NCBI GenBank assembly: GCA_034506315.1
Contig: JAPDPT010000026.1
Span: forward strand, 1 to 41,830
DNA from: a candidate division KSB1 bacterium
Lineage (GTDB): Bacteria > Zhuqueibacterota > Zhuqueibacteria > Oleimicrobiales > Geothermoviventaceae
Reading direction: 5' to 3'
Length of the DNA stretch: 41,830 nt
Shown here piece by piece: positions 32,425 to 40,119 of this stretch. The notes under the pieces are model-generated. The model had not been told where the DNA came from. It saw only the letters and a list, made by a program, of their open reading frames with translations, and did not search any database. Every line of letters begins with the position of its first letter. Position 1 is the stretch's first letter. Both the position numbers and the translations under genes were made by a program.

Positions 32425-33516
32425 CTATCGGAGCTCCGCCAGAACTTCTTCGAGAATGAGAAGGGCTTTCTCCACGAGGGTGGGCGTGGCCTGCCGACCC
32501 ATGTGGCCCAGCCGGAACACCAGACCGGCCAGCGGTCCCAGGGAGCCACCCACCACCAGGCCTCTCTGCCGCAGCCGCCGGTCCAGCTCCGGCCAGGAGA
32601 CGCCGGGAGGAAGCTTGACCGCGGTGACGGTCGGCGAGCAGATCGTTTCCGTGCGGGGGAAGAGCTCCAACCCCAGCTCGCGGATCCCCTGCCGGCAGCG
32701 CTCGGCCGAAAGACGATGGCGCTCCCAGACATCCTCCAGCCCCTCGTCCAGAACGCGACCGACGGCCCGGTGGAGAGCTGCCAGAGCGTGCCAGTTGGGT
32801 GTGTAGGGGAACCAGCGGCGCTCCAGGGCGTCGCGCCAGGGGGCCAGCGCATCATAGCCCTGGTAGCCGACCTCCGCCACGATCGGCCAGGCCTTTTCGC
32901 TAACCGCAACGATGGCCAGGTCGGGCAAGGCCGAGAGCGCCTTCTGCGTGCCCACCAGGCACAGGTCGATCCCCCAGTCGTCCACGAAAAGCGGTGCACC
33001 GGCGGCGCTGGAAACCGCGTCGACGTAGAAAAGGGGCACCTCGTACTGGCGCACGATCTGGCCGATCTCCGCGATGGGGTTCAGGGTTCCGGAGGGGGTT
33101 TCGCAGTGGACGGCGGTGACCATCTTGGGCCGGGTCCTTCGCACCGCCTCGGCGACGCGTTCGGGATCGGCGGCCTCATCGTAGCCGAACCCCACAACCT
33201 CCACCTGCGCCCCGATCGAAGCAGCCATTTCCGCGATCCCATAGCCGAAGACCCCCGTGGCCACCGCGACCACCCGGTCACCGGGGCGCAAGCAGCTCTT
33301 CAGCGCGCCCCAGAGGCCTACCATCGCTTCCCCGGACATGATGGCAATGCGGTGGCGCGTTCGCAGTAGCTCCTGGAGCTGACGCTCGGTGGCCTCGTAC
33401 AGGGCATAGTACTCGGGTTCCAGGTCGGCGGACCCGTAGTCCTTGGTGTAGGCCTCCAGAACCTCGTCGGCCACCGAGGTCGGTCCCGGAACCATCGGAA
33501 TGGGATACGTCTCCAT
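32425..33516 (-). CDS. Class V aminotransferase (serine-pyruvate / alanine-glyoxylate type)
   Basis: The 363-residue PLP enzyme has the family N-terminus MVPGPTSVADEVLEA, the PLP-phosphate region IMSGEAMVGLWGALKS, VHCETPSGTLNPI, the PLP aspartate in FYVDAVSSAAGAPLFVDDW, and the Schiff-base lysine in CLVGTQKALSALPDLAIVAV. A C-terminal small domain ends with FRLGHMGRQATPTLVEKAL. It resembles serine-pyruvate, serine-glyoxylate and phosphonate-related aminotransferases; substrate specificity cannot be read from the sequence. A GGGAGGG ribosome binding site precedes the ATG. Its position 136 bases after the Lut genes suggests pyruvate or glyoxylate metabolism, an inference from context only. Confidence 0.9.
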   Translation of the reverse strand: METYPIPMVPGPTSVADEVLEAYTKDYGSADLEPEYYALYEATERQLQELLRTRHRIAIMSGEAMVGLWGALKSCLRPGDRVVAVATGVFGYGIAEMAASIGAQVEVVGFGYDEAADPERVAEAVRRTRPKMVTAVHCETPSGTLNPIAEIGQIVRQYEVPLFYVDAVSSAAGAPLFVDDWGIDLCLVGTQKALSALPDLAIVAVSEKAWPIVAEVGYQGYDALAPWRDALERRWFPYTPNWHALAALHRAVGRVLDEGLEDVWERHRLSAERCRQGIRELGLELFPRTETICSPTVTAVKLPPGVSWPELDRRLRQRGLVVGGSLGPLAGLVFRLGHMGRQATPTLVEKALLILEEVLAELR

Positions 33517-33652
33517 TCTGCCCTCCCTTAGGATCCCCGTTTCCTTGTGCCGCCGCCGGCAATCCGCGTGCCTGCGCGGCCGCCCGTCGGGACCCGCGGA
33601 GCGAACTTGCGAACCTCCCCGAACGGCCCTCCCGCAGAAGGCCTGCGTCGCC

Positions 33653-34342
33653 CTACGCCAGCAGAAACACCTCCAGGTTCTGCGGTCCGTGCACGCCCCG
33701 CACGAGGATCTTTTCGATGTCCGCGGTCCGACTGGATCCTGTGATGATCGTGGCCGCGGAAAAGTCTTTCTCCCCGAACCTCTGGCAAAGGGCGGGGATA
33801 ACCGCGTCGAGGTCCGGGAGAAGAATCTCCGCCGAAGCGACTACGAAATGGGCAGCGGGAAGCAGGCTGAGCGAGCGAGGTCGCTGGCGACTGTGGATCA
33901 GAACCACGCTTCCGGTCTGGGCCAATAGCCAGTCAGCCCCGGTGATGCCCACGGCAGCGTCTGCCAGAAGCTCCTTCCAGTGGACACCCGGCTCGGGAGC
34001 GGTCGCCACGTGAACCTCGTCCACCCCGAACTCCCTGAGGGCCTCAGCGACGGCCTTTCCTCCCACGCACAGGCCTTCTTCCACCCAGACCGGACCCTGG
34101 CCCGCCCGACGCACCCTCTCCGCAAGTTGCTCCAGCAGACGCTCAGGCTGCCGCTCCACGAATACCCGGCCGCCCAGCTCCTCCTGCCGCGCGCGAAACA
34201 GATTCAGTAGCGATTCCCGATCCGCACCAGAGAGCCGCCGGTCACGCGACTGCCGGACCTCCGCCTCCGGGTACGACGGCCCGCCCAGGGCGACGGCGCT
34301 GCGGATCCTCTCGAGGATTCTTCTCCGGGAGCGCTCGGACAC
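33653..34342 (-). CDS. lutC: Lactate utilization protein LutC
   Basis: The 229-residue protein belongs to the LUD domain family. The C-terminal half carries AAVGITGADWLLAQTGSVVL, followed by RSLSLLPAAHFVVASAEILL and the closing GSSRTADIEKILVRGVHGPQ, a combination typical of LutC/YkgG. With LutA and LutB it forms the iron-sulfur complex that oxidises L-lactate to pyruvate. The start is a GTG at 34342 with AAGGTG upstream. It is the third gene of the lutABC order, 62 bases after lutB. The N-terminal 60 residues are Arg-rich and less conserved. Confidence 0.9.
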   Translation of the reverse strand: MSERSRRRILERIRSAVALGGPSYPEAEVRQSRDRRLSGADRESLLNLFRARQEELGGRVFVERQPERLLEQLAERVRRAGQGPVWVEEGLCVGGKAVAEALREFGVDEVHVATAPEPGVHWKELLADAAVGITGADWLLAQTGSVVLIHSRQRPRSLSLLPAAHFVVASAEILLPDLDAVIPALCQRFGEKDFSAATIITGSSRTADIEKILVRGVHGPQNLEVFLLA

Positions 34343-34404
34343 TGCTTCACCTTTGCGTTAGCGGATTGGACCTGCGAAGTCGACGGCAACTGGAACTCCT
34401 CTCG

Positions 34405-35823
34405 TCAAGGGCTGAGCTGGTCCGCCAGCTGCCTCCAGCGGCGATAGAAGCTGCGCCGGGCCAGCTTGGGGAAGGTGCGCGTCCTGCTCCACACCGGTAG
34501 CCGGAGATGCCGCCTGCGCGGAAGGGCAAGGCTTTGGGCTACGCGCACGAGGAGCGCGCCTGCGCGGTAAAGGCGAGGACGGCTCGCCACGAACGACCAG
34601 ACACGAAAGGCCAGCCTCTCCAGCAGGCCACTGGTATTCAGGCCGCTCTGGATCCGCGCCCTGAGCTCCACAAGCAGATGGTTCACGTCGATGGCGACGG
34701 GGCAGATCTCCGCGCAGGCTCCGCAGAGGGACGAGCCAAAGGGCAGCTGGTACCCGTACTCCAGGCCCCGGTACAGCGGGGTCAGGACCGAGCCGATGGG
34801 GCCCTGATAGACCCAACCGTAGGCGTGCCCGCCCACGCGCTGAAATACGGGGCAGACGTTCAGGCAAGCGCCGCAGCGAATGCAGTAGAGGGAGGACCTC
34901 ATCGCGGGGTCGGCCAGGATGCGGCTTCTCCCGTTGTCCAGCAACACGACGTGGACTTCCTCCGGACCGTCCCGGTCCCCCTCCTGGCGCGGGCTGCGAA
35001 TCAAGTTCACGTAGCACGGAAGGCGCTGGGCGGTACTGCTGATCGAGAGCAGGTTCAGAAACACGCGCAGGTCTTCGAGGGTGGGAATCACTTTCTCGAT
35101 GCCCATCAGGACCACATGGACGCGGGGTGCCGTCGTGCTGAGCCGGGCGTTTCCCTCGTTCTCCACCACCCCGATGAGCCCAGGGTCGGCCACCGCGAAG
35201 TTGGCCCCCGTAATACCCATCTCTGCGCTCAGGAAGTCGCGTCGCAAAGTGCGTCGTGCAATCTGAGTGAGGGCCTCGGGATCTTCGGTGTAGTCCACCC
35301 CGAGCTTCTCAGCGAAGATGCGGCCCACATCCTGCCGTGTCCGGTGCATCGCAGGGGTCACGATGTGGAAAGGCGGCTCGCCCGAAAGCTGCTGGATGTA
35401 CTCTCCCAGATCCGTCTCCACCGGCCGGATCTTGCGTCCCTCGAGGAAAGCGTTCAGCCCCACTTCCTCGGAGGTCATGGACTTGGACTTGACGGCCGTC
35501 CAGACGTTGTGCTTTCGCGCAATGGTCAAGATTTCGGTGCAGGCTTCTTCCGCGTTCTCCGCCCAGTGGACGCGCACGCCCTGAGCCTCCAGGTTCTTCT
35601 CCAGCTGGAGGAGGTAGTAGTCGAGGCGCGCCAGGGTGTGTTCCTTGATCCGGTGGGCTGCGCGGCGCAGCTCCTCCCAGTGGGGTGTGGAAGCCACAAG
35701 GGCAGCCCGCTTGCCTAGGACTTCGTCGCAGGCTTTGCGCAGGGCATTCTGCAGCGCGCTGTCGTCAAGGCTTACGCGCACATTCTGGTAGAAGTAGCGC
35801 GAATCCAGGATCACGCGGCTCAT
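34405..35823 (-). CDS. lutB: Lactate utilization iron-sulfur protein LutB
   Basis: The 472-residue protein has an N-terminal LUD domain (VWTAVKSKSMTSEEVGLNAF and GITGANFAVADPGLIGVVEN) and a ferredoxin-like domain with two clusters, CIRCGACLNVCP near residue 312 and CGACAEICP near 367, for two [4Fe-4S] centres. GGHAYGWVYQGPIGSVLTP between them is a LutB hallmark. It is the electron-transfer subunit of the LutABC L-lactate oxidation complex. The ATG overlaps the lutA stop (ATGA), implying coupled translation. The C-terminal 60 residues are basic and poorly conserved. Confidence 0.93.
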   Translation of the reverse strand: MSRVILDSRYFYQNVRVSLDDSALQNALRKACDEVLGKRAALVASTPHWEELRRAAHRIKEHTLARLDYYLLQLEKNLEAQGVRVHWAENAEEACTEILTIARKHNVWTAVKSKSMTSEEVGLNAFLEGRKIRPVETDLGEYIQQLSGEPPFHIVTPAMHRTRQDVGRIFAEKLGVDYTEDPEALTQIARRTLRRDFLSAEMGITGANFAVADPGLIGVVENEGNARLSTTAPRVHVVLMGIEKVIPTLEDLRVFLNLLSISSTAQRLPCYVNLIRSPRQEGDRDGPEEVHVVLLDNGRSRILADPAMRSSLYCIRCGACLNVCPVFQRVGGHAYGWVYQGPIGSVLTPLYRGLEYGYQLPFGSSLCGACAEICPVAIDVNHLLVELRARIQSGLNTSGLLERLAFRVWSFVASRPRLYRAGALLVRVAQSLALPRRRHLRLPVWSRTRTFPKLARRSFYRRWRQLADQLSP

Positions 35824-36545
35824 GCCAACCCCTCCCCACTAAGCACGTGGACAAGGTGAAGGGCACGGAGGGGTAAGCCGCGCCGCTCAATCACGCCCTG
35901 CAGCTGCAGGACGCAACTAATGTCGTTCATCACCACGTACTCAGCGCCTGCCTTCTGGGCCTGTTCCAGCTTGTAAAGCGCCATTGCGGTGGACAGCTCG
36001 GGGAACTTCACCGCGAAGGTCCCTCCAAACCCGCAACAAGCCTGCGCGTCGTTCATTTCGACCAGTTCCAGACCCCGCACCTTCCGGAGAAGCCGCAGAG
36101 GCTCCTCGGACACCCCAAGCTCCCGCAACAGGTGGCACGACGCGTGGTAGGCCACCTTCCCCTCAAACCTGGCGCCGAGGTCGTCCTGCCCAAGGCGCTT
36201 CACCACAAACTCGCTGAACTCGAAAACCCTCTGGGCGAGAGCGGTGGCAGCCTCCTGCTCCGGCTGGCCGTGGAAAAGCCGTTGGGAAAAGACACGCGCC
36301 ATGGCCACGCACGACCCCGACGGCGCCACCACAACAGGAGCGTCGGCGAAGACGCGCAGAAAATGGCGGGCCACCCGGCGGGCGTCCTCCCAATAGCCGG
36401 TGTTGAACGCGGGCTGCCCACAGCAGGTCTGGGCCGGAGGGTAATGCACCCGGCAGCCGAGGCGAGCCAAAATCCGCGCCATCCCCTCACCGACTTCCGG
36501 GTAGAACTGGTCCACCAGACAGGGAACAAAGAGCCACACTTCCAC
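35820..36545 (-). CDS. lutA: Lactate utilization protein LutA
   Basis: The 241-residue protein has two CCG domains: VPCLVDQFYPEVG with QTCCGQPAFNTG in the first half, and HASCHLLRELG with QACCGFGGTFAVKFPELS in the second, binding an iron-sulfur cluster like heterodisulfide-reductase subunit B. VVAPSGSCVAMAR is also typical. It is a likely part of the catalytic or electron-accepting module for L-lactate oxidation with LutB and LutC. It starts at GTG 36545, with a GGAG-type site upstream, 34 bases after the TIM-barrel isomerase gene, and is the first lut gene. No GntR-type lutR regulator is adjacent. Confidence 0.93.
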   Translation of the reverse strand: MEVWLFVPCLVDQFYPEVGEGMARILARLGCRVHYPPAQTCCGQPAFNTGYWEDARRVARHFLRVFADAPVVVAPSGSCVAMARVFSQRLFHGQPEQEAATALAQRVFEFSEFVVKRLGQDDLGARFEGKVAYHASCHLLRELGVSEEPLRLLRKVRGLELVEMNDAQACCGFGGTFAVKFPELSTAMALYKLEQAQKAGAEYVVMNDISCVLQLQGVIERRGLPLRALHLVHVLSGEGLA

Positions 36546-36579
36546 GAGTCCGCTCCGTCGCTCCAGGTTTCCCGTCGAG

Positions 36580-37482
36580 TCAATCCTTTCGGCTACTGGG
36601 TGACCCCAAATCCAGGGCTAACAGCTCCGCCAGCATCTCCTTCAAGCGTCTCATGGAAACCCAGGCGGCGTATTCCGCCACCGTTCGGATGGGAAAATCC
36701 GGATCCAGCTCCTCGGCGCCCGGGATGAGCACGTGCGGTCGCCAACGGGGGTCGAGGGAGACAAAACCTCGGTACCCGTCCGCAAGTAGAGCCCGCAGCT
36801 GCTCCGCAACCCCCACCTCTCCCTCGCCCAGGGGGACGAACTCAACCGCCTTTCGCCCGGGCAGGAACCGGACGTCCTTCAGGTGGACGTGGGCCACAAG
36901 TCCGCGCACCGCCTCGTACCCACGGTGCGGCTCGTCCTGGCCCTCGACGCAGAGGTAGTGCTCCTGGGGATCCCAGCAGGCGCGAGCGAGAGGGGAACCC
37001 AGACGGGTGAGAAACCGGCCCAATTCCTCCCCCGTCCTGACCATCGTGGTGTGCTCGTTTTCCACAGCCAGGCGCACCCCCACCCGTGCTGCGATCAGCA
37101 GGGCGCGCTCGTAGGCTTCCGTCACGCGGTCGAATTCAGCTTCCAGGGCGCCGTTCCGGAAGAAGGTGGCCGTGCACACCAGATCGCACCCCAGGTGTTC
37201 GGCGATCTCAATGGAGCGCCCGAGCCACCGAAGATGCTGCTCCACGGCCTCGCGATCGTCGATCGGACACTTCAGGAAGGGAGAGATCACCGCGCTGATC
37301 ACTAGCTCCGTACCAGCCAAGCACTTGCGGATCTCCTGGATCTGCGCGAGGGTCAGCCGCTCTACCGGGCTATCCCACACGGAGCGCAGCTCCAGCCCCT
37401 CCAGTTGGAACCGCCGCGCGAACTCCACGGCGCGTCGAAAATCCTGGCTCACGCCGTCGGTGATCACCGAGACCTTGAGCAC
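36580..37482 (-). CDS. Sugar phosphate isomerase/epimerase-like TIM-barrel protein
   Basis: The 300-residue protein belongs to the xylose-isomerase-like (AP_endonuc_2) superfamily: VSVITDGVSQDFRRAVEFAR, LEGLELRSVWDSPVERL, AEHLGCDLVCTATFF, RLAVENEHTTMVRTGEEL (metal Glu), ARACWDPQEHYL (metal Asp/His), AHVHLKDVRFLPG (metal His and catalytic Lys) and PLGEGEVGVAEQLRALLADG. The spacing fits an active divalent-metal isomerase or epimerase; the substrate is unknown. The GTG start at 37482 has GGAGGT close upstream. It precedes lutA by 34 bases and may share a transcript with it. Confidence 0.85.
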   Translation of the reverse strand: MLKVSVITDGVSQDFRRAVEFARRFQLEGLELRSVWDSPVERLTLAQIQEIRKCLAGTELVISAVISPFLKCPIDDREAVEQHLRWLGRSIEIAEHLGCDLVCTATFFRNGALEAEFDRVTEAYERALLIAARVGVRLAVENEHTTMVRTGEELGRFLTRLGSPLARACWDPQEHYLCVEGQDEPHRGYEAVRGLVAHVHLKDVRFLPGRKAVEFVPLGEGEVGVAEQLRALLADGYRGFVSLDPRWRPHVLIPGAEELDPDFPIRTVAEYAAWVSMRRLKEMLAELLALDLGSPSSRKD

Positions 37483-37557
37483 ACCACCTCCGTCAACACC
37501 CCTGAGAGTAACCCCTCCGCTCTGCGGAACGTCCGCGAAGAGGTGACCTTATCTTCC

Positions 37558-38088
37558 TCACACACCCGGGCCTTCCGCGCCCGGTTCCGATCTCTCCAAA
37601 GGACGGACCAGGTGGACCTGGCGGGCTACCTCGACGAATCCCAGCTCCTGGTATAGGTGCAGAGCCCGCTCGTTGTGGGCAAGCGTTTCGATCTTCGCCA
37701 GGGCCATGCCCAGGCGGCGGAACTGCTCGAGCGCCGCTTCAAGGAGCTCCCTCCCTATGCCCCGTCCCTGGTATTCGGGGTGGATGGCCAGATTCGGGAT
37801 CCAACCAATCCGGCTGAGCGGATCGGGGTGGGAGGTGACGTAGCCGACCACCCTGCCTTCCATCTCGGCCACCAGGGTGTGGGGAGCGTGGAGGTCGAGG
37901 TCGCGTTCGATGTCCCGCCGCTTACGGTCTTGCCAGGTCAAACCCCCGACCGTTCCGAACCGTTCTTCGATCGCGTGGTCGATGGCCACGCCCGGGAAGG
38001 CCAGCAAGGTGATGGCCACCACCGCCTCGCGGTCGCTCTCCCGGAAGGAACGGATCCTCAGCCCTCTGCCCTCACGGTTGCGGTCCAT
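37558..38088 (-). CDS. GNAT-family N-acetyltransferase
   Basis: The 176-residue protein has the GNAT fold: LRIRSFRESDREAVVAI at the N-terminus, HTLVAEMEGRVVGYVTSH, and the acetyl-CoA motif PNLAIHPEYQGRGIGRELLEA (Q/RxxGxG/A type), then ALAKIETLAHNERALHLYQEL and GFVEVAR. The last block resembles RimI-type protein or small-molecule acetyltransferases. The substrate is unknown. ATG 38088 is chosen because the homology starts there; it overlaps the nitroreductase stop by 17 bases, suggesting coupling. Confidence 0.88.
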   Translation of the reverse strand: MDRNREGRGLRIRSFRESDREAVVAITLLAFPGVAIDHAIEERFGTVGGLTWQDRKRRDIERDLDLHAPHTLVAEMEGRVVGYVTSHPDPLSRIGWIPNLAIHPEYQGRGIGRELLEAALEQFRRLGMALAKIETLAHNERALHLYQELGFVEVARQVHLVRPLERSEPGAEGPGV

Positions 38089-38674
38089 TGTAGCGGCTCC
38101 CGTAGCGGTCCAGGTGCAGGACCTCCCGAAGATTCCGTTTCGGCACGTGGTGAACGCCTTCTCCATCCCGGTAGTACCTGACCGAATCGCCCATCGGCTC
38201 GGGAACCGCCACCTCCGCGGGTGCTCCCACCGCCAGGACGGAGTCAATCTCGTACGCCTCGGGGATTCCCAGCGTTTGGTGAAGGGCGGGCTTGTCCAGC
38301 GAGCCGATCCAGCAGGTTCCGAATCCGGCCTCCAGGGCCACGAGGATCATGTTCTCGATGGCAGCGCCGCAATCATGGTAGCCACCGTGGGCGCGCACCT
38401 GGCGATTGATCAGCACCACCACGTACGCCGGCGGCCGTTCTCCCTCCCGCGGCACTCCTTGTTCGCCCAGATAGGCCGCCCAGCGTGTAGCAGCGAAGAC
38501 CCGGGGCACAATCTCAGGATCGGTGACCACTACGTACTCCAGCGGCTGCAGATTGGCTCCTGACGGGGCAAGCCGCGCCGCGTTAACCATGCGCAGCAGG
38601 AGATCGAAGGGAACGGGATCTTGACGGAAACGGCGGATGGTCCTCCGCCGCAGGATGAGGTCGTAAACCGACAT
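38072..38674 (-). CDS. Nitroreductase-family flavoprotein
   Basis: The 200-residue protein has the FMN-binding N-terminus LRRRTIRRFRQDPVPFDLLL, AARLAPSGANLQPLEYVVV, a central segment DCGAAIENMILVALEAGFGTCWIGSL and VLAVGAPAEVAVPEP, all typical of small NAD(P)H-dependent FMN nitroreductases. These form dimers and reduce quinones, nitro compounds or other acceptors. It is 21 bases after the dCMP deaminase gene and overlaps the acetyltransferase, so the three probably form one operon from the promoter at 39262-39290. Confidence 0.9.
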   Translation of the reverse strand: MSVYDLILRRRTIRRFRQDPVPFDLLLRMVNAARLAPSGANLQPLEYVVVTDPEIVPRVFAATRWAAYLGEQGVPREGERPPAYVVVLINRQVRAHGGYHDCGAAIENMILVALEAGFGTCWIGSLDKPALHQTLGIPEAYEIDSVLAVGAPAEVAVPEPMGDSVRYYRDGEGVHHVPKRNLREVLHLDRYGSRYNGPQP

Positions 38675-38695
38675 GGCTTGCGTCCCGGGGCTTCC

Positions 38696-39205
38696 TTATC
38701 CCTCGTCCGTGACCTCCGCCTGGCCCTGATCGACGGGGTGCACCGTCCAGTCACGCGCCGGATAGTACTCGACGATCGTCCCGTCGCGTTTCTTCAGCAC
38801 CACCCGCTCGATCTCCGCGTTGGCGATCTGGGCCTTGCACTGGTTGCAGATGACGTCGTGCCCGACCACGTAGATGGTGGTGCCGGAGGTGGCGTGTCCG
38901 TTGCGGGCGGCCAGGGCGATGGCGTTCGATTCCGCGTGCGACCCCACCGCGCGACACCTCTCCAGCTGCGTCCCGCTGGGAATCCCGTTGCGGTCCCGGT
39001 AGCACCAGCCGATCTCCAGGCAGTTCTTCTGGTATTTCGGGGCCCCGTTGTACCCGGTGGAAATGATGTCCTTGTCGCGGACGATCACGGCCCCCACCTG
39101 ATTCCGGAAGCAGGACGAACGTTTCGACACCACCTCGGCTACCTGAATGAAGTACTCGTCCCAGCTCGGCCGCGCTCGCGCAGCACTCCCTGCCTTGTTC
39201 CCCAC
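38696..39205 (-). CDS. dCMP deaminase-like (ComEB-type) zinc deaminase
   Basis: The 169-residue deaminase has SWDEYFIQVAEVVSKRSSC and VGAVIVRDKDIISTGYNGAP. It also has the second-zinc region CLEIGWCYRDRNGIPSG and CRAVGSHAESNAI, which contains the catalytic HAE, and CNQCK for the catalytic zinc. The enzyme deaminates dCMP to dUMP for thymidylate supply. Two details differ from the usual pattern: Ile replaces Pro before the first cysteine of the C-x-x-C pair (VICNQC), and GS is inserted between the CRAV and HAE elements. The GTG start at 39205 has GGGAGG four bases upstream. It is the first gene of a likely three-gene operon. Confidence 0.88.
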   Translation of the reverse strand: MGNKAGSAARARPSWDEYFIQVAEVVSKRSSCFRNQVGAVIVRDKDIISTGYNGAPKYQKNCLEIGWCYRDRNGIPSGTQLERCRAVGSHAESNAIALAARNGHATSGTTIYVVGHDVICNQCKAQIANAEIERVVLKKRDGTIVEYYPARDWTVHPVDQGQAEVTDEG

Positions 39206-39261
39206 GCTTCCTCCCAGCTCTGATCCGCCACGGACGATCTTCCCTCCCCTCGAGGAGCCTC

Positions 39262-39290
39262 AAGATACCCAAACCCAGCCACAAAATCAA
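39262..39290 (-). promoter_or_regulatory. Sigma70-like promoter upstream of the dCMP deaminase gene
   Basis: On the minus strand TTGATT (39290-39285), a 17-base spacer and TATCTT (39267-39262) form a reasonable promoter, 57 bases before the GTG at 39205, in an AT-richer patch of a 172-base gap. Confidence 0.5.
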
Positions 39291-39364
39291 CGGACACGCG
39301 TCCGCCCAGGGTTCTTGCTCCGGGAAGGTAGGTGAGACGGCGCGAACACTCCGTCCGCAGGTAC

Positions 39365-39396
39365 AAAAGGCCGGCGATCAGAGTTTTCCCGCGGCC
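39365..39396 (-). terminator. Possible terminator at the end of the ThuA-domain gene
   Basis: On the minus strand GGCCGCG pairs with CGCCGGCC (7 bp with one bulged base), followed by TTTTG. The stem includes the last codons of the gene. The T-run is short. Confidence 0.4.
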
Positions 39397-40085
39397 CACA
39401 GCGTGCCCCGGACGAAGGTGAGGCGGAAGCCTTCGCACTGCATCGATTCCACGCTGTGCCCAAGCACGGTGTGAAAAACCCTGCCCTCGCCGTAGGCACG
39501 GATGAAGATCATCGGGTAGTCCCGGTCCTTGTCCCGGGAGTGCGCCACCGCAAGGATGTGGAAGGGGCTGTACTGGGTAAGGTCTCGGTAGAGTTCGTCC
39601 GTGGTCTCGAAATCCGTCAGCCCGGAGGTGATCGGGTGCTCGGGGTCGACGATCCTCACCGTGAAGCGCCCGTAGCGGTCGTGGCCCGCCCCTTCCCTCC
39701 AGGCCAGGCCGATCATCTCCTCGAACTCCTTCCAACCAGGAAAGGCGTTGTTCGAGGAGTGTACCACAACCAGCCCCTTTCCGAGATCCCGGACGAGATG
39801 GATGAGCCCCCGCTCCGTAGTCGAATCCCAACGCTGCGGGCGATTGTAGTGAAGGACAATCGCGTCGTAGGCCGCGGCGGCCGGTGTGCCCAGCACCGCC
39901 GGCTCCTCGCTCACCACCACCTTGATCCCCGCCTCCTCCAGTTGCTGGCGCATTACCAGGGTAGTCGCGCGCCAGTCGTGGTTGCTCTCCCCCGTAATGA
40001 GAAGCACTTTGACCCCAGGCGCCTGCTGAGCCGAAGCCAGGCAAACGCAGAAAACGAGCAACAAGGCTCCAACCGTCCTGACCAT
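39378..40085 (-). CDS. Secreted ThuA-domain protein
   Basis: The 235-residue product has a signal peptide (TVGALLLVFCVCLASAQQ) and a ThuA (class I glutamine amidotransferase-like) domain: VKVLLITGESNHDWRATT, DAIVLHYNRPQRWDS, GLVVVHSSNNAFPGWKEFEE, DPEHPITSGLTDFETTDELY and GRVFHTVLGHS. ThuA proteins are linked to trehalose and other sugar metabolism, and exported forms are common in polysaccharide-degrading bacteria; some may be keto-sugar hydro-lyases. The nucleophile cysteine of true amidotransferases is not evident (VHSSNNAF). ATG 40085 has GGGAGGG upstream. It follows the S41 peptidase by 34 bases. Confidence 0.84.
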   Translation of the reverse strand: MVRTVGALLLVFCVCLASAQQAPGVKVLLITGESNHDWRATTLVMRQQLEEAGIKVVVSEEPAVLGTPAAAAYDAIVLHYNRPQRWDSTTERGLIHLVRDLGKGLVVVHSSNNAFPGWKEFEEMIGLAWREGAGHDRYGRFTVRIVDPEHPITSGLTDFETTDELYRDLTQYSPFHILAVAHSRDKDRDYPMIFIRAYGEGRVFHTVLGHSVESMQCEGFRLTFVRGTLWAAGKL

Positions 40086-40119
40086 CGCTCCCTCCCAGGC
40101 TTCAGGGTACAGGTGATCG

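Noticed and set aside
39139..40044. A 301-codon minus-strand frame across the ThuA and dCMP deaminase genes
   Set aside because: It is another reading frame of the same strand, overlapping two genes with clear motifs, and its translation is Gly/Arg-rich without domains.
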